This document shows, one piece after another, positions 5,731-14,217 of a DNA stretch of 18,530 nt (within the stretch, counting starts at the first letter, position 1; each line of letters opens with the position of its first letter). The notes below the pieces were generated by a model that ran no database searches, was not told the DNA's origin, and was given only the letters and a program-made list of their open reading frames with translations. The translations under genes and the position numbers were made by a program. Source of the stretch: Thermoplasmata archaeon (lineage in GTDB: Archaea; Thermoplasmatota; Thermoplasmata; WALJ01); contig WALJ01000082.1 of assembly GCA_015522885.1 (NCBI GenBank), positions 1-18,530 of the forward strand, in the 5' to 3' direction.

Positions 5731-7071
5731 CTGAAAATTCTCGTAATCGGCGGAGGCGCTGCTGGGGGTACTGCAGCACAGTTCGCCAGAAAGACTGACA
5801 GAAAGTCGGATATTGCGATAATAGATGCGGAGCCATATGGCCAGTACTCAAGATGCGCTCTCCCTTATGTCCTTAGAGGTGAGACTACACAGGAGAAGAT
5901 TGTGGAATTTTCTCCCGAATGGTTCGAAAAGAACAGAATAGAAGCGCTCTACGGCTGGAAAGTAAAAAATGTGGATTTTTCTTCCAAAACCGTGACAGCG
6001 GAGAACGGGGAGGAGGAAAAGCAATTGGAATATGAGAGACTGATAATAGCTAGCGGTGCGAGGCCGTGGGCCCCTCCTATCGAAGGAATGGACAGCGAAG
6101 GAGTTTTCTTTTTGCGAACCATTGATGACCTGAAGGCGATAGAGGCATGGAGGGGGTCTAAGAAAAAGGCTGCGATAATAGGTGCCGGTCTGATAGGGCT
6201 GGAGAGTGCGGAGTCCCTCGTAAAACTAGGTCTCGAAGTGGAGGTGTTCGAGTTCCTTCCCTATGCTCTTCCTGCGATGATAGATGAGGATTTGGCGGTG
6301 GAGATAGACTCCATTATGAGAGGCAAAAGTGTGAAAGCCCATTACTCCGCAGAGGTAATCAGGATAAAAGGGAACCCCGTGAGTTCCTTGTTCGTAAAGG
6401 ACAGGGAAAGCGGTGAAATCACAGAGATGAATGCGGATATGGTGATAGTCTCCACAGGCAACACTCCGAACACGGAGATTTTTCAGGGAATAGAAAAGGG
6501 AAAGAAAGGCCATATAAGGGTCAACGAGCGCTCCGAGACCTCGATACCCGATATCTATGCGGCAGGTGATTGTACGGAATACACGGACTTTGTAACCCGT
6601 AATTATGTTCCCATGGGCATGGGTACGATGGCCGTGAGGCAGGGTATGGCCGCAGGTATAAATGCCGCAGGCGGAGATTTCTCGATACATCCTTTCATAG
6701 GCGTCAGAACAACCGAAATCTTCGGAACAAAGATTGCCGCAGTGGGTGCGACATCCCACATTCTTGAAGTTTCGGGAATAGAGCATGTTACAGCGAAATT
6801 CAAAGGTAAAAACCTTCCGGAATACTTTGAAAGCTCAGATGTTTATGTGAAAGTTATTGCGGCGGCGGATGGAAAGATACTCGGCGCTCAGATACTCGGT
6901 GCATCCGCACCTTGGAAGATATCCATGTTTGCGGAGGCGATGCTAAGAGGCGATACCGCCGGCAGTTTATCCAAGGTAGAGACGCCTTACGCACCTCCGA
7001 TAGCACCGACCCTTGATGCCGTTTCGATAGCATGCAGCACGGTCGATATGAAACTGAGGCGAAGGAGATGA
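5731..7071 (+). CDS. CoA-disulfide reductase / NADH oxidase family flavoprotein, CTG start
   Basis: 446 residues if started at CTG 5731. Translation from there gives the FAD-binding Rossmann motif at the very N-terminus (KILVIGGGAAGGTAA, Gly7-Gly9, Gly12) and the family's redox Cys in SRCALPYVLRG (Cys42, near Cys43 of CoA-disulfide reductases). The NAD(P)H motif GAGLIG is at 151-156, the second FAD motif AAGDC at 277-281, and a pyridine-nucleotide-disulfide dimerisation domain covers about 325-440. No ATG, GTG or TTG occurs in frame between the upstream stop (5665) and GTG 5902; a GTG 5902 start would lose the FAD site. Members reduce CoA disulfide or oxidise NADH with O2, polysulfide or sulfur; the exact substrate cannot be read here. 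It overlaps the HD gene by ATGA. Confidence 0.9.
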   Translation: MKILVIGGGAAGGTAAQFARKTDRKSDIAIIDAEPYGQYSRCALPYVLRGETTQEKIVEFSPEWFEKNRIEALYGWKVKNVDFSSKTVTAENGEEEKQLEYERLIIASGARPWAPPIEGMDSEGVFFLRTIDDLKAIEAWRGSKKKAAIIGAGLIGLESAESLVKLGLEVEVFEFLPYALPAMIDEDLAVEIDSIMRGKSVKAHYSAEVIRIKGNPVSSLFVKDRESGEITEMNADMVIVSTGNTPNTEIFQGIEKGKKGHIRVNERSETSIPDIYAAGDCTEYTDFVTRNYVPMGMGTMAVRQGMAAGINAAGGDFSIHPFIGVRTTEIFGTKIAAVGATSHILEVSGIEHVTAKFKGKNLPEYFESSDVYVKVIAAADGKILGAQILGASAPWKISMFAEAMLRGDTAGSLSKVETPYAPPIAPTLDAVSIACSTVDMKLRRRR

Positions 7072-8315
7072 AAGTAGTACATGACTCCATACACGGAAGC
7101 ATAAAACTCGAGGACGGATTCATAGAACTCCTATCCACACCCGAGATGCAGAGACTTTCGGGAATAAGGCAGTTGGGACTCGGTTATCTGGTGTTTCCGG
7201 GTGCAAACCACACGAGACTGGAGCATTCTCTGGGCACATATCATCTGGCAGGTCTCGTTTCCGATACCTTGGGTCTGGATGAAATTTCAAAGAAAAAGGT
7301 TATGGTCGCGGCAATGCTGCACGATATAGGGCACGGTCCTTTTTCCCACACTCTGGAGGTTGCATTCAAGGAAAAAAAAGGGCTGGATCATATGGATATA
7401 ACTCAAAAAATTATTACCGGGCAGCTAAGACTCGATATTGACGGAATAGAAGGGAATGGCATACCGGATACACTTGAGAAAATCGGACTGGACCCCGATT
7501 CCATCGCATCACTGGTAAAAGACTCGGGAGATTTCCGGTATTGGCCGGCTCCTTTGAAAGAAAATGTCGAGGCTTCGATCATCCACGGCCCCATAGATGC
7601 CGACCAGCTGGACTATCTCATGAGGGATGCGTACTATACCGGGGTGGCACACGGAACGATAGATATGGAGAGACTCATGCAGACACTTGAGATAAGGGAA
7701 AACAGGCTGGTGATAGACAGAAGCGGAGTTACCGCGGCAGAAGGTATACTTGTTGCCAGAGCCCTGATGTATTCCTCCGTTTATTTTCACAGAACGGTGA
7801 GAATCGCAGAGATGATGCTCAACAAGGGAGTCAGAGAGATGAAAATCTCTCCGGAGGAGATACAGCTGATGAACGACTGTACTCTCATAGAAAAAATGAG
7901 GTCTTACGGGGATTTTCCAAGAAAAATGGCCGTGTCAATAATCTACAGAAGGCTCTACAAAAGAGCGCTCTCAATCGAACTGACTTCTCTGGAAACGGAG
8001 CAGAGAAAGAGACTTGCCGAATGGTCGGATAGAAAGTATGAGCTGGAAAGGGAAATTGCGAAGAGAGCGGGGATAGATGAGAAAGAGGTTCTGGCAGACA
8101 TTCCCGGAAAGGACATACTGATATCCGAGCCGAGGATGAACGAGACAGAGGTCATAGTATCGGATGAAGGGCGACTTAACCCTCTTTCAAGATACAGCAC
8201 ACTCCCTAAGGCCCTCAGAAGAAGAAATGTCCACAGATGGGGGCTTCTCATAGCATCGCCGGAAAAACACATTGAAAGGGTAAGAAAAGCGGCCAAGTAT
8301 ACGCTCTTCGACTGA
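7068..8315 (+). CDS. HD-superfamily phosphohydrolase (COG1078 type)
   Basis: 415 residues from ATG 7068, whose ATGA overlaps the upstream stop. This start gives MKVVHDSIHGSIKL, matching the usual N-terminus of the family; an in-frame ATG at 7032 lies inside the flavoprotein gene. Metal-binding HD residues are visible: LEHS (His53), MLHDIGHG (His85-Asp86) and DADQLDYLMRDAYYTG farther on. The family is related to dGTP triphosphohydrolases and hydrolyses nucleotide phosphates using divalent metal. The exact substrate is unknown. Its stop lies 14 nt from the convergent minus-strand stop at 8330. Confidence 0.88.
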   Translation: MKVVHDSIHGSIKLEDGFIELLSTPEMQRLSGIRQLGLGYLVFPGANHTRLEHSLGTYHLAGLVSDTLGLDEISKKKVMVAAMLHDIGHGPFSHTLEVAFKEKKGLDHMDITQKIITGQLRLDIDGIEGNGIPDTLEKIGLDPDSIASLVKDSGDFRYWPAPLKENVEASIIHGPIDADQLDYLMRDAYYTGVAHGTIDMERLMQTLEIRENRLVIDRSGVTAAEGILVARALMYSSVYFHRTVRIAEMMLNKGVREMKISPEEIQLMNDCTLIEKMRSYGDFPRKMAVSIIYRRLYKRALSIELTSLETEQRKRLAEWSDRKYELEREIAKRAGIDEKEVLADIPGKDILISEPRMNETEVIVSDEGRLNPLSRYSTLPKALRRRNVHRWGLLIASPEKHIERVRKAAKYTLFD

Positions 8316-8329
8316 AGCCGTCCATCGCA

Positions 8330-10132
8330 TTATGAAGAAGGGTTGAAGTCTCTAGCCGGGCACGGTCCTTTCAGGCACTCCCTGCAGTGGATACAGGTAG
8401 CAGGGTCAGCATAGGCAATATTTTCCTTTATCGAAAGAGCTCCCGTGGGACACCTTCCGACACAGACACCGCAGCCTATGCAGTTCACAGCCTGCTCTAT
8501 CACACCCTTTATCTCGTCTATCGAAGACTTATCGAAAACTTCTATCTCTTTTTCGGATATCCTGCAAACCCCGTCGATGTGTATATCGGCATCTTTTTCC
8601 TCCCATTTTCCGAGTATGGAAGCGAGGCTCTTTACCCTTTTCATATCCAAATTCACGGATGTTCTCAGCACGTCGTCTCCTGAGAACGAAACACCCTCTC
8701 TTCCTCTTCGGACATCAGGGACTTCAAATCCCATGGACCTCACCCATGCCGGTGCTCTCCTCCATCTCCAGAATCCGTATCTCAACCATTCTTCACCCTT
8801 TCCTTTCTTATGTGCATATTCTTCAAGGTAGCGCTCCCATTTTCCATAACCCCTGAACTCCTTTCTAAGTATCTCCGAATCACCCATATCCGCAGAAGGA
8901 CAGAGGTAGCAGCCTATCCTGTACATGCCCCGCTCGTACCAAGGATTGTATTCGGCCCCTTTATAAAACAGATATAGCCAGACCTCCAGCGCCATCCAGT
9001 TCTGTATCGGTGATATGCCGACCTGATTTTTCACCCACGGATTCTCCCATTCGTTGCCCTTCCTAGCCCGGGATTCGGATTCGTAACTGCGCTGACCTAT
9101 TACGGAGAGCATCCCGTCCGGATAATGCTTCTTTATGAAAAGAGTGGTAGGGCCGAGTTTACAGGCCTTGCAGCACCATCTGTAATCCTTCGCAGGCGGG
9201 CCGAAGACCTCAAGTCCTTTCCAGAATGCATCCCCCGCATTTATGACATCCAGTTTGAGTCGGTACTTCTCAGCAGTCTTTCTAGCATTTTCGACGGTCT
9301 CCGGCAGTTCTATACCGGTATCCAGAAACATCAGTCTCGGTTTGAGACCGGCATCCAGTGTGAGCAAAAGAGATGCCAGAGAATCTTTGCCTCCGCTGTA
9401 AGATACCACCAGCGGCAGATTGTATTTTTTCGAACTCTTCCTGAGGAACGATGCGGCCTTTTCCATGTTCCTTTCCACGGCATCTTTGTTAGCATTTATG
9501 ACATCTTCCCATGTCTGTCCGCCTTTCAGTACTTTTACGGTGTTTTTTAGCCTTGAACGAACCTTTACGCCTACACCTCTCTCGGCGGAGCGCATCTCAT
9601 CCGAGCTCATCATCGCCTTTCCCATGGCTATGACCTCTCTTTCCGGTGAGAGAACCACCACTTCATCGCCTTTTTCTATGCCCTCCGCAAGCTCGTTTAT
9701 CCCCACAGCTAGGGCATTTGCGCTCTTCAATATCGGCTGCACCGCACCTTCGTCTACCACTATCCATGACCTTTTGAGATTGGGGAGTATCCTTACCGCT
9801 CCTTCCACCCTCAGGCTCACGGTGAATTCGGATGAGAAAATGTCGTAGCGAAGAGCGCCTAAAACATAACCGTCAACGATAATCTCGTCCAGTCTGTCTT
9901 CGGACGGCGCTCTGTTCAACAGAACAACCTTGTTATCTGGTAAAAGGAGCTCTCCACAGCCTTCCCCGAACTGAAGGTCCAGCAGCTCCTTTATCATCCG
10001 TCTGTCGAAATCGAAGGCAGGTCTGGCATCTCCGGGAGGGGTTATCGAAACAGCTCTGCCTTCCGAGCCGCACAGGGAGCATTTCTTTCCTATCAGCGGG
10101 ACATTGCAGCTGTCGCACCAGCGAAGTTTCAT
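8330..10132 (-). CDS. zinc-ribbon/PUA/PAPS-reductase-like/ferredoxin fusion protein
   Basis: 600 residues from ATG 10132. In order: a zinc ribbon (Cys6, Cys9, Cys18, Cys21), a PUA-like domain (about 120-205), an adenine-nucleotide alpha-hydrolase domain with PP-loop SGGKDS (246-251) and extra cysteines (320, 321, 324; 408, 411), and a C-terminal two-cluster ferredoxin (Cys551/554/557/561 and 580/583/586/591). Proteins of this layout are known in archaea and usually annotated as PAPS reductase. The ECGxHxG tail that carries the catalytic Cys of classical PAPS reductases is absent. The PUA and zinc-ribbon modules suggest RNA binding, so RNA thiolation or another sulfur-transfer reaction is an alternative. 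An upstream extension to 10372 and a GTG at 10156 are less likely: the first translates low-complexity intergenic DNA. Confidence 0.88.
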   Translation of the reverse strand: MKLRWCDSCNVPLIGKKCSLCGSEGRAVSITPPGDARPAFDFDRRMIKELLDLQFGEGCGELLLPDNKVVLLNRAPSEDRLDEIIVDGYVLGALRYDIFSSEFTVSLRVEGAVRILPNLKRSWIVVDEGAVQPILKSANALAVGINELAEGIEKGDEVVVLSPEREVIAMGKAMMSSDEMRSAERGVGVKVRSRLKNTVKVLKGGQTWEDVINANKDAVERNMEKAASFLRKSSKKYNLPLVVSYSGGKDSLASLLLTLDAGLKPRLMFLDTGIELPETVENARKTAEKYRLKLDVINAGDAFWKGLEVFGPPAKDYRWCCKACKLGPTTLFIKKHYPDGMLSVIGQRSYESESRARKGNEWENPWVKNQVGISPIQNWMALEVWLYLFYKGAEYNPWYERGMYRIGCYLCPSADMGDSEILRKEFRGYGKWERYLEEYAHKKGKGEEWLRYGFWRWRRAPAWVRSMGFEVPDVRRGREGVSFSGDDVLRTSVNLDMKRVKSLASILGKWEEKDADIHIDGVCRISEKEIEVFDKSSIDEIKGVIEQAVNCIGCGVCVGRCPTGALSIKENIAYADPATCIHCRECLKGPCPARDFNPSS

Positions 10133-10444
10133 TCTGCCCAATCTTACGAGGGACACGAACCGCAATATTTCTGATATATAGGGATGATGCCGGGCACCTT
10201 GGGAGCCGCATCCACGCACGGGTCTCGGCTTCGATTCCTTAAAGAGCGTTGATTGAGTATCTCTAAGATATCGCTTTGTGAAAAAAGAGGGTGAATATCG
10301 AGGTTCTCGACAGTGCGGAGATACACATGAGAGCGCTTTTAGAGCGGGCGACAAAATGAGTTTTCGGAACAAAACCTTTATTTACTAAGATTTACTACCC
10401 GCACTAAGGAATTATTATATTGCATTCCGAAGGAGTGTGTTTAT
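10133..10444. promoter_or_regulatory. divergent intergenic region between PAPS-like gene and ftsZ
   Basis: 312 bases without a supported gene. On the minus strand CTATATATC (about 10173-10181) is a TATA candidate for the PAPS-like gene, predicting a short leader before ATG 10132. On the plus strand TTTATTTA (about 10377-10384) and TTATTATAT (about 10411-10420) are TATA candidates for ftsZ. An imperfect hairpin, GGCACC-TTG-GGAGCC, lies near 10194-10208. I see no RNA gene here. Confidence 0.45.
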
Positions 10445-11557
10445 ATGAAGTCTATAATAGAAGAGGCGCTCTCCAAAACCGAGAAAAAGAGAGCGATATC
10501 GGAAGAGCCGACAGCCGGTGCACCCCTGAGTTACTCTGAGGAAGACGAAGAGCTCAGGAAGATACTGGAAGGTCTGAAGACACGGATTGTCATAGTCGGG
10601 CTCGGAGGAGGAGGCTCTAATACGGTAAACAGAATATTCGAGGAAGGAATCACGGGTGCGGAACTCGTGGCAGGAAATACCGATGCCCAGCATCTGCTGA
10701 TAACAAAGGCACAGAAAAAGGTGCTTCTCGGCAGGAGGGTCACAAAAGGTCTCGGGGCGGGTGCTCTTCCGCAGATAGGCGAGGAAGCGGCCAAGGAGGC
10801 GGAGGAGAAGCTTAAGAACATAGTGAGCGGTGCGGATATAGTCTTCATAACCTGCGGTCTCGGAGGAGGTACCGGAACAGGTTCCGCGCCTTTCGTAGCC
10901 AATCTCGCAAAGGAAGCGGGGGCTCTGACAATTGTGATAAGTACCTATCCGTTCAAAGCCGAGGGCATAAGCAGGATGCAGAATGCTGAATGGGGCCTAA
11001 AGAGGCTCAGGAGCATTGCCGATACCGTGATAGTAATACCGAATGACAAGCTGATAGAAATAGTGCCCAGACTCTCTCTTAATGAGGCTTTCAAGGTTGC
11101 GGATGAGATACTCATGCGCTCCATAAAAGGCATAACCGAGATAATAACAAAGCCCGGGCTGGTAAATCTGGACTTCAACGACTTGAAGACCATAATGAAG
11201 GGCAGCGGGGTCGCTATGATAGGTCTCGGAGAGTCGGATTCGGATAACAGGGCCGAAGACGCAATAAACGAGGCTGTAAACTCCCCTCTGCTCGATGTGG
11301 ATGTGAGTGCCGGTACAGGCGCTCTGGTCAATGTGACAGGCGGACCGGATATGACCGTATCGGAGGCAGAGAAAGTGGCGGAGATAGTTCAGAGCAAGAT
11401 AAGCAAGAATGCAAAGATAATATGGGGCGCTTCCATAGACCCGACGCTCGAGCACAAGATAAGGGTCATGGTGGTCATAACAGGTGTGAAATCCAAGCAG
11501 ATACTGGGTCCGGGACAGAGGAAAGAGGAAAAATACGGAGTCGACGTGGTGGCATAA
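10445..11557 (+). CDS. ftsZ: cell division protein FtsZ
   Basis: 370 residues, normal for archaeal FtsZ, the tubulin-like GTPase that polymerises into the division ring on the inner face of the membrane. The nucleotide-binding fold starts at about 45 with VGLGGGGSNTVNR, the tubulin signature GGGTGTGS is at 140-147, and the T7 synergy loop NLDFNDLK is at 241-248, with the catalytic acidic residues present, so it should be an active GTPase. The N-terminal 40 residues are a charged tail. AGGAGTG (10431-10437) lies 7 nt before ATG 10445. It heads a tight run with secE, spt5, rpl11 and eL40, an order typical of euryarchaea. Archaea often carry FtsZ1 and FtsZ2; I do not decide which this is. Confidence 0.97.
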   Translation: MKSIIEEALSKTEKKRAISEEPTAGAPLSYSEEDEELRKILEGLKTRIVIVGLGGGGSNTVNRIFEEGITGAELVAGNTDAQHLLITKAQKKVLLGRRVTKGLGAGALPQIGEEAAKEAEEKLKNIVSGADIVFITCGLGGGTGTGSAPFVANLAKEAGALTIVISTYPFKAEGISRMQNAEWGLKRLRSIADTVIVIPNDKLIEIVPRLSLNEAFKVADEILMRSIKGITEIITKPGLVNLDFNDLKTIMKGSGVAMIGLGESDSDNRAEDAINEAVNSPLLDVDVSAGTGALVNVTGGPDMTVSEAEKVAEIVQSKISKNAKIIWGASIDPTLEHKIRVMVVITGVKSKQILGPGQRKEEKYGVDVVA

Positions 11558-11570
11558 ACGGGGAATTCAG

Positions 11571-11792
11571 ATGGATATAGTGCAGAAATCATGGGAACTT
11601 CAGGCAAAAATCGAGAACTGGTACCGCTCCTTCGGAAGAGGTAAGTACAGCAGAATACTTAAGATGGCCAGAAAACCCGGCCATGACGAATACATAAAGA
11701 TAATGGAGATAAGCGGTGCCGGACTGCTGATGATAGGTTTTCTGGGTTTCACCATATATCTTCTCTGGAAGTATGTGCCTACGCTGTTTTGA
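11571..11792 (+). CDS. secE: preprotein translocase subunit SecE (Sec61 gamma)
   Basis: 73 residues, the normal size of archaeal SecE/Sss1. An N-terminal amphipathic segment (about 1-40) with the family motif ARKPGHDEYIKIMEISG is followed by one membrane helix (about 49-68, GLLMIGFLGFTIYLLW). SecE clamps the SecY channel in the cytoplasmic membrane. It lies 13 nt after ftsZ and 9 nt before spt5, the conserved archaeal arrangement. Confidence 0.93.
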   Translation: MDIVQKSWELQAKIENWYRSFGRGKYSRILKMARKPGHDEYIKIMEISGAGLLMIGFLGFTIYLLWKYVPTLF

Positions 11793-11801
11793 GGGAGTAT
11801 T

Positions 11802-12716
11802 ATGGGACTTCTTGATGATCTGGAAGAGAAAGTTGAAGAGCCTAAGAAAGAGGTCAAAGAGATAAAGAGAGAGGATCATGGAGTCAGACTTTTTTCAAGA
11901 GGCGGTACGGACAGAAGGATAAAGCCGATGGGGGAGATAGATTTCGAGATAAATGTCAAGAATATAGGACTCAAAGAGGACAGGGTGGAAATATCGTTCA
12001 GGGCGAGGGTAGAATCGGGTGATGCGCTCTCCGAATGGACGGTTGAGCCTATGGAAAGCGATGACATTGTATTCACACAGGAAGAAGGAGGTCTCTACAG
12101 GTCCGAGATTCCTCTGAACCCGGGGGAGAGTGCCTATTTCACCATCTCCGTAAAGGCAAGAGGAGACCTGAAATACGGCGAGAGATGCACGATACTCATA
12201 ACCGCAACATCCAAAAGCGACCCCCTTAAAATAGATTCTCTTGCACTGACCATTGCGGCCGTGCAGGCAATTCTCGCGATAAAGACCCAAATAGGTTATG
12301 AAAAGAATGTGGCCGATGAGGTGGAAAACAGGGCCAGAAGGTCGAATATAGGGATTCTGTCCATTCTTTCGCCTGTCTCTCTCAGAGGATATATCTTCGT
12401 AGAGGTCATGAACCCCGAGAGATTGAGGGAAGTGGTCCGAGGAATAAAAAGGGGCAGAGGCATGGTGAAAGGGGAACTCGCTCTTGAGGATATAGAGCAC
12501 TATCTCGCACCGAAGATTGCGGTCTCCGGAATGGTGGAAGGAGATATCGTAGAACTGATAGGCGGGCCTTTCAAGGGAGAAAAGGCAAGAATAAAGCAGA
12601 TAGATGAAGGTAAAGAGACGGTTACCGTGGAACTCTTCGAAGCTACGGTCCCGATTCCGGTAACAGTAAAAGGCGAAGATGTCAGAGTGATACAGAAAGA
12701 AAAGAAGGAGGAATAA
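11802..12716 (+). CDS. spt5: transcription elongation factor Spt5 with extra N-terminal domain
   Basis: 304 residues, about twice the usual archaeal Spt5/NusG (near 150). The C-terminal half is standard: an NGN domain (about 154-235, AILAIKTQIGYEKNVADEV) that binds the RNA polymerase clamp with Spt4, and a KOW domain (about 241-300, GDIVELIGGPFKGEKARI). The N-terminal half (about 1-150) has a charged leader of some 30 residues, then a beta-rich Ig-like stretch (IDFEINVKNIGLKEDRVEIS ... NPGESAYFTISVKA) resembling NEW3/CARDB-type domains. No membrane segment or signal peptide precedes it. The gene sits between secE and rpl11, as expected. GGGAG precedes the ATG. Confidence 0.92.
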   Translation: MGLLDDLEEKVEEPKKEVKEIKREDHGVRLFSRGGTDRRIKPMGEIDFEINVKNIGLKEDRVEISFRARVESGDALSEWTVEPMESDDIVFTQEEGGLYRSEIPLNPGESAYFTISVKARGDLKYGERCTILITATSKSDPLKIDSLALTIAAVQAILAIKTQIGYEKNVADEVENRARRSNIGILSILSPVSLRGYIFVEVMNPERLREVVRGIKRGRGMVKGELALEDIEHYLAPKIAVSGMVEGDIVELIGGPFKGEKARIKQIDEGKETVTVELFEATVPIPVTVKGEDVRVIQKEKKEE

Positions 12717-12717
12717 T

Positions 12718-13194
12718 ATGGCAGAAATTATCGAAGCACTGGTTGACGGCGGAAAAGCAAATGCGGGCCCACCGCTCGGTCCGGCTCTCGGCCCTCTCGG
12801 ACTGAACATAATGGCAGTCATAAAGGAGATAAACGAGAAAACCAAGGCGTTTCACGGGATGAAGGTTCCCGTAAAGGTTACGGTGAACACTGAGACGAAA
12901 ACATTCGAGGTATCCGTAGGTACTCCGCCGACGAGCGCTCTCATAAAGAAGGAACTGGGAATAGAGAAAGGCTCGGGAGATGCCAGAAACCAGAAAGTGG
13001 GAAATCTCACAATCGAGCAGGTGAAAAAGATTGCGGCGATGAAAGAGACATCCCTTCTCGGAAAGGATGTTAAGGAAAGGGCCAGAGAGATAATAGGCAC
13101 ATGCCAGTCCATGGGGATAACCGTGGAAGGGAAGAATCCGAAAGAGATGCTGAAAGAGATAGACAATGGAAAATACGATGAAGTATTGAGGTGA
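12718..13194 (+). CDS. rpl11: ribosomal protein uL11
   Basis: 158 residues, normal for archaeal uL11, which binds the GTPase-associated centre of 23S rRNA. The N-terminal domain has the hallmark ANAGPPLGPALGPLGLNI, and the C-terminal rRNA-binding domain runs from about 70 (GTPPTSALIKKELG) to the end (ARNQKVGNLTIEQVKKIA). AGGAGG overlaps the end of spt5 just before the ATG. No rpl1, rpl10 or rpl12 follow; the gene is followed by eL40 and then a convergent gene. Confidence 0.97.
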   Translation: MAEIIEALVDGGKANAGPPLGPALGPLGLNIMAVIKEINEKTKAFHGMKVPVKVTVNTETKTFEVSVGTPPTSALIKKELGIEKGSGDARNQKVGNLTIEQVKKIAAMKETSLLGKDVKERAREIIGTCQSMGITVEGKNPKEMLKEIDNGKYDEVLR

Positions 13195-13198
13195 TATC

Positions 13199-13348
13199 AT
13201 GGGAAAATTTGCAGAGGCAGACGCAAGGCTGCTGGATAAGAAGGTCTGTATGAAGTGCTATGCGACGAATCCGCCGAAGGCGAAGAGATGCAGAAAGTGC
13301 GGGAGCACCGAACTCAGGCCCAAGGCTAAGATGCACAGGGGGCAGTAA
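13199..13348 (+). CDS. rpl40e: ribosomal protein eL40
   Basis: 49 residues. The protein starts MGKFAEADARLL and carries a four-cysteine zinc finger, CMKC (17-20) and CRKC (31-34), then a basic tail ending KAKMHRGQ, as in archaeal L40e (about 47-52 residues). GAGGTGAT (13188-13195) lies 3 nt upstream and overlaps the end of rpl11, so translation is probably coupled. The TAA (13346-13348) directly abuts the stop of the convergent gene. Confidence 0.93.
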   Translation: MGKFAEADARLLDKKVCMKCYATNPPKAKRCRKCGSTELRPKAKMHRGQ

Positions 13349-14185
13349 TCACTTACCCCACAAATCCCTTCTCCTAGCTTCCAGCATATTGTTTTCCGTT
13401 CCCAGATATTCTGCGGCGCTCCTCACGTTTTCATGCTCATAGACCCTTTTCAGGCGCTCCCGGTACTTCAGATCCCGTAATAGATGGTGGTCGAGTATTA
13501 TCTCCGCATCTGTCTCTTTTATTATTCTTAGCAGGTTCTTTTCGGCCCTTTTGAGGTCATCGTAGCTCATCTTCCAGCCGAGGAATATTGTGGCGGGGCC
13601 GTCGATTATTGCAGTGTACGGATTTTCAGAGATTATGTAGTCGGCAGCCTTTTCATACACAGGTCCGGAGACATCCGAGGCGTGGAGAACTCTTCCGCTC
13701 CCGTCATCTATCGTCGTCATTATCACATATCCCAGCCTCGTCCTCTCGCTTCCGTGAGGAAAAGGAGGGGAAAACTTTATCACGGTATCTCCATGCCGAA
13801 ACTCCTTTCCGTCGGCATAGACGAGTTCGCATCTGTCTTTCACCGTCTCCTCGAAGTGTCGCCCCCTCTCTTTCTGGCTTTTGTTGATGTCGTGCAACCT
13901 GTCTTTCGCATACACGACCTTGCCATCATAGAAACCCGCATCCGGGTCGTGATGGTCGTAGTGGTAATGGGATATCGTCAGAATATCGGATTTCACCGCA
14001 TACTCCCTTATTCTCGAAACGGAGCGCTCCAATTCCTCATACTCTTCCCTTGCAGGGGGAAGCCCGTACCTTCTCGGTCCGAGAGCCGCTCCCGGGTCTA
14101 TCAGCACCCTGACATCTTTCGTTTCGACATAGGTCGCCATGGAGCGCACGCCCATGGAATCGAATGCTAGGGGGATGAGTTTCAC
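13349..14185 (-). CDS. UPF0282 metallo-beta-lactamase-fold hydrolase
   Basis: 278 residues with a GTG start at 14185. The opening KLIPLAFDSMGVRSMATYVE and GPRRYGLPP are typical of archaeal UPF0282. The metal motif SHYHYDHHD supplies His73, His75, Asp77 and His78; later HG (in PPFPHG), LHASDVSG and LDHH are further likely metal ligands. The fold is that of zinc or iron hydrolases acting on nucleic acids, thioesters or phosphates; the substrate of the family is not established. A minus-strand TTAAATA (about 14202-14209) lies about 21 nt upstream of the start, suggesting a leaderless or nearly leaderless transcript. Confidence 0.9.
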   Translation of the reverse strand: MKLIPLAFDSMGVRSMATYVETKDVRVLIDPGAALGPRRYGLPPAREEYEELERSVSRIREYAVKSDILTISHYHYDHHDPDAGFYDGKVVYAKDRLHDINKSQKERGRHFEETVKDRCELVYADGKEFRHGDTVIKFSPPFPHGSERTRLGYVIMTTIDDGSGRVLHASDVSGPVYEKAADYIISENPYTAIIDGPATIFLGWKMSYDDLKRAEKNLLRIIKETDAEIILDHHLLRDLKYRERLKRVYEHENVRSAAEYLGTENNMLEARRRDLWGK

Positions 14186-14217
14186 GGAAGGTAATGGGAA
14201 TTCTATTTAACAATTAT

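Noticed and set aside
10192..10240. tRNA-like stretch with TTCGATTCC resembling a T-loop and TTGGGA resembling an anticodon loop
   Set aside because: The T-arm stems do not pair (C faces C next to the loop, and TCGGC does not match CCTTA), and no acceptor stem was found on either strand.
10133..10372. Upstream extension of the PAPS-like gene by 80 codons
   Set aside because: The extension has no family-like sequence, and the zinc ribbon that opens the family begins right after ATG 10132. A TATA box also lies inside the extension.
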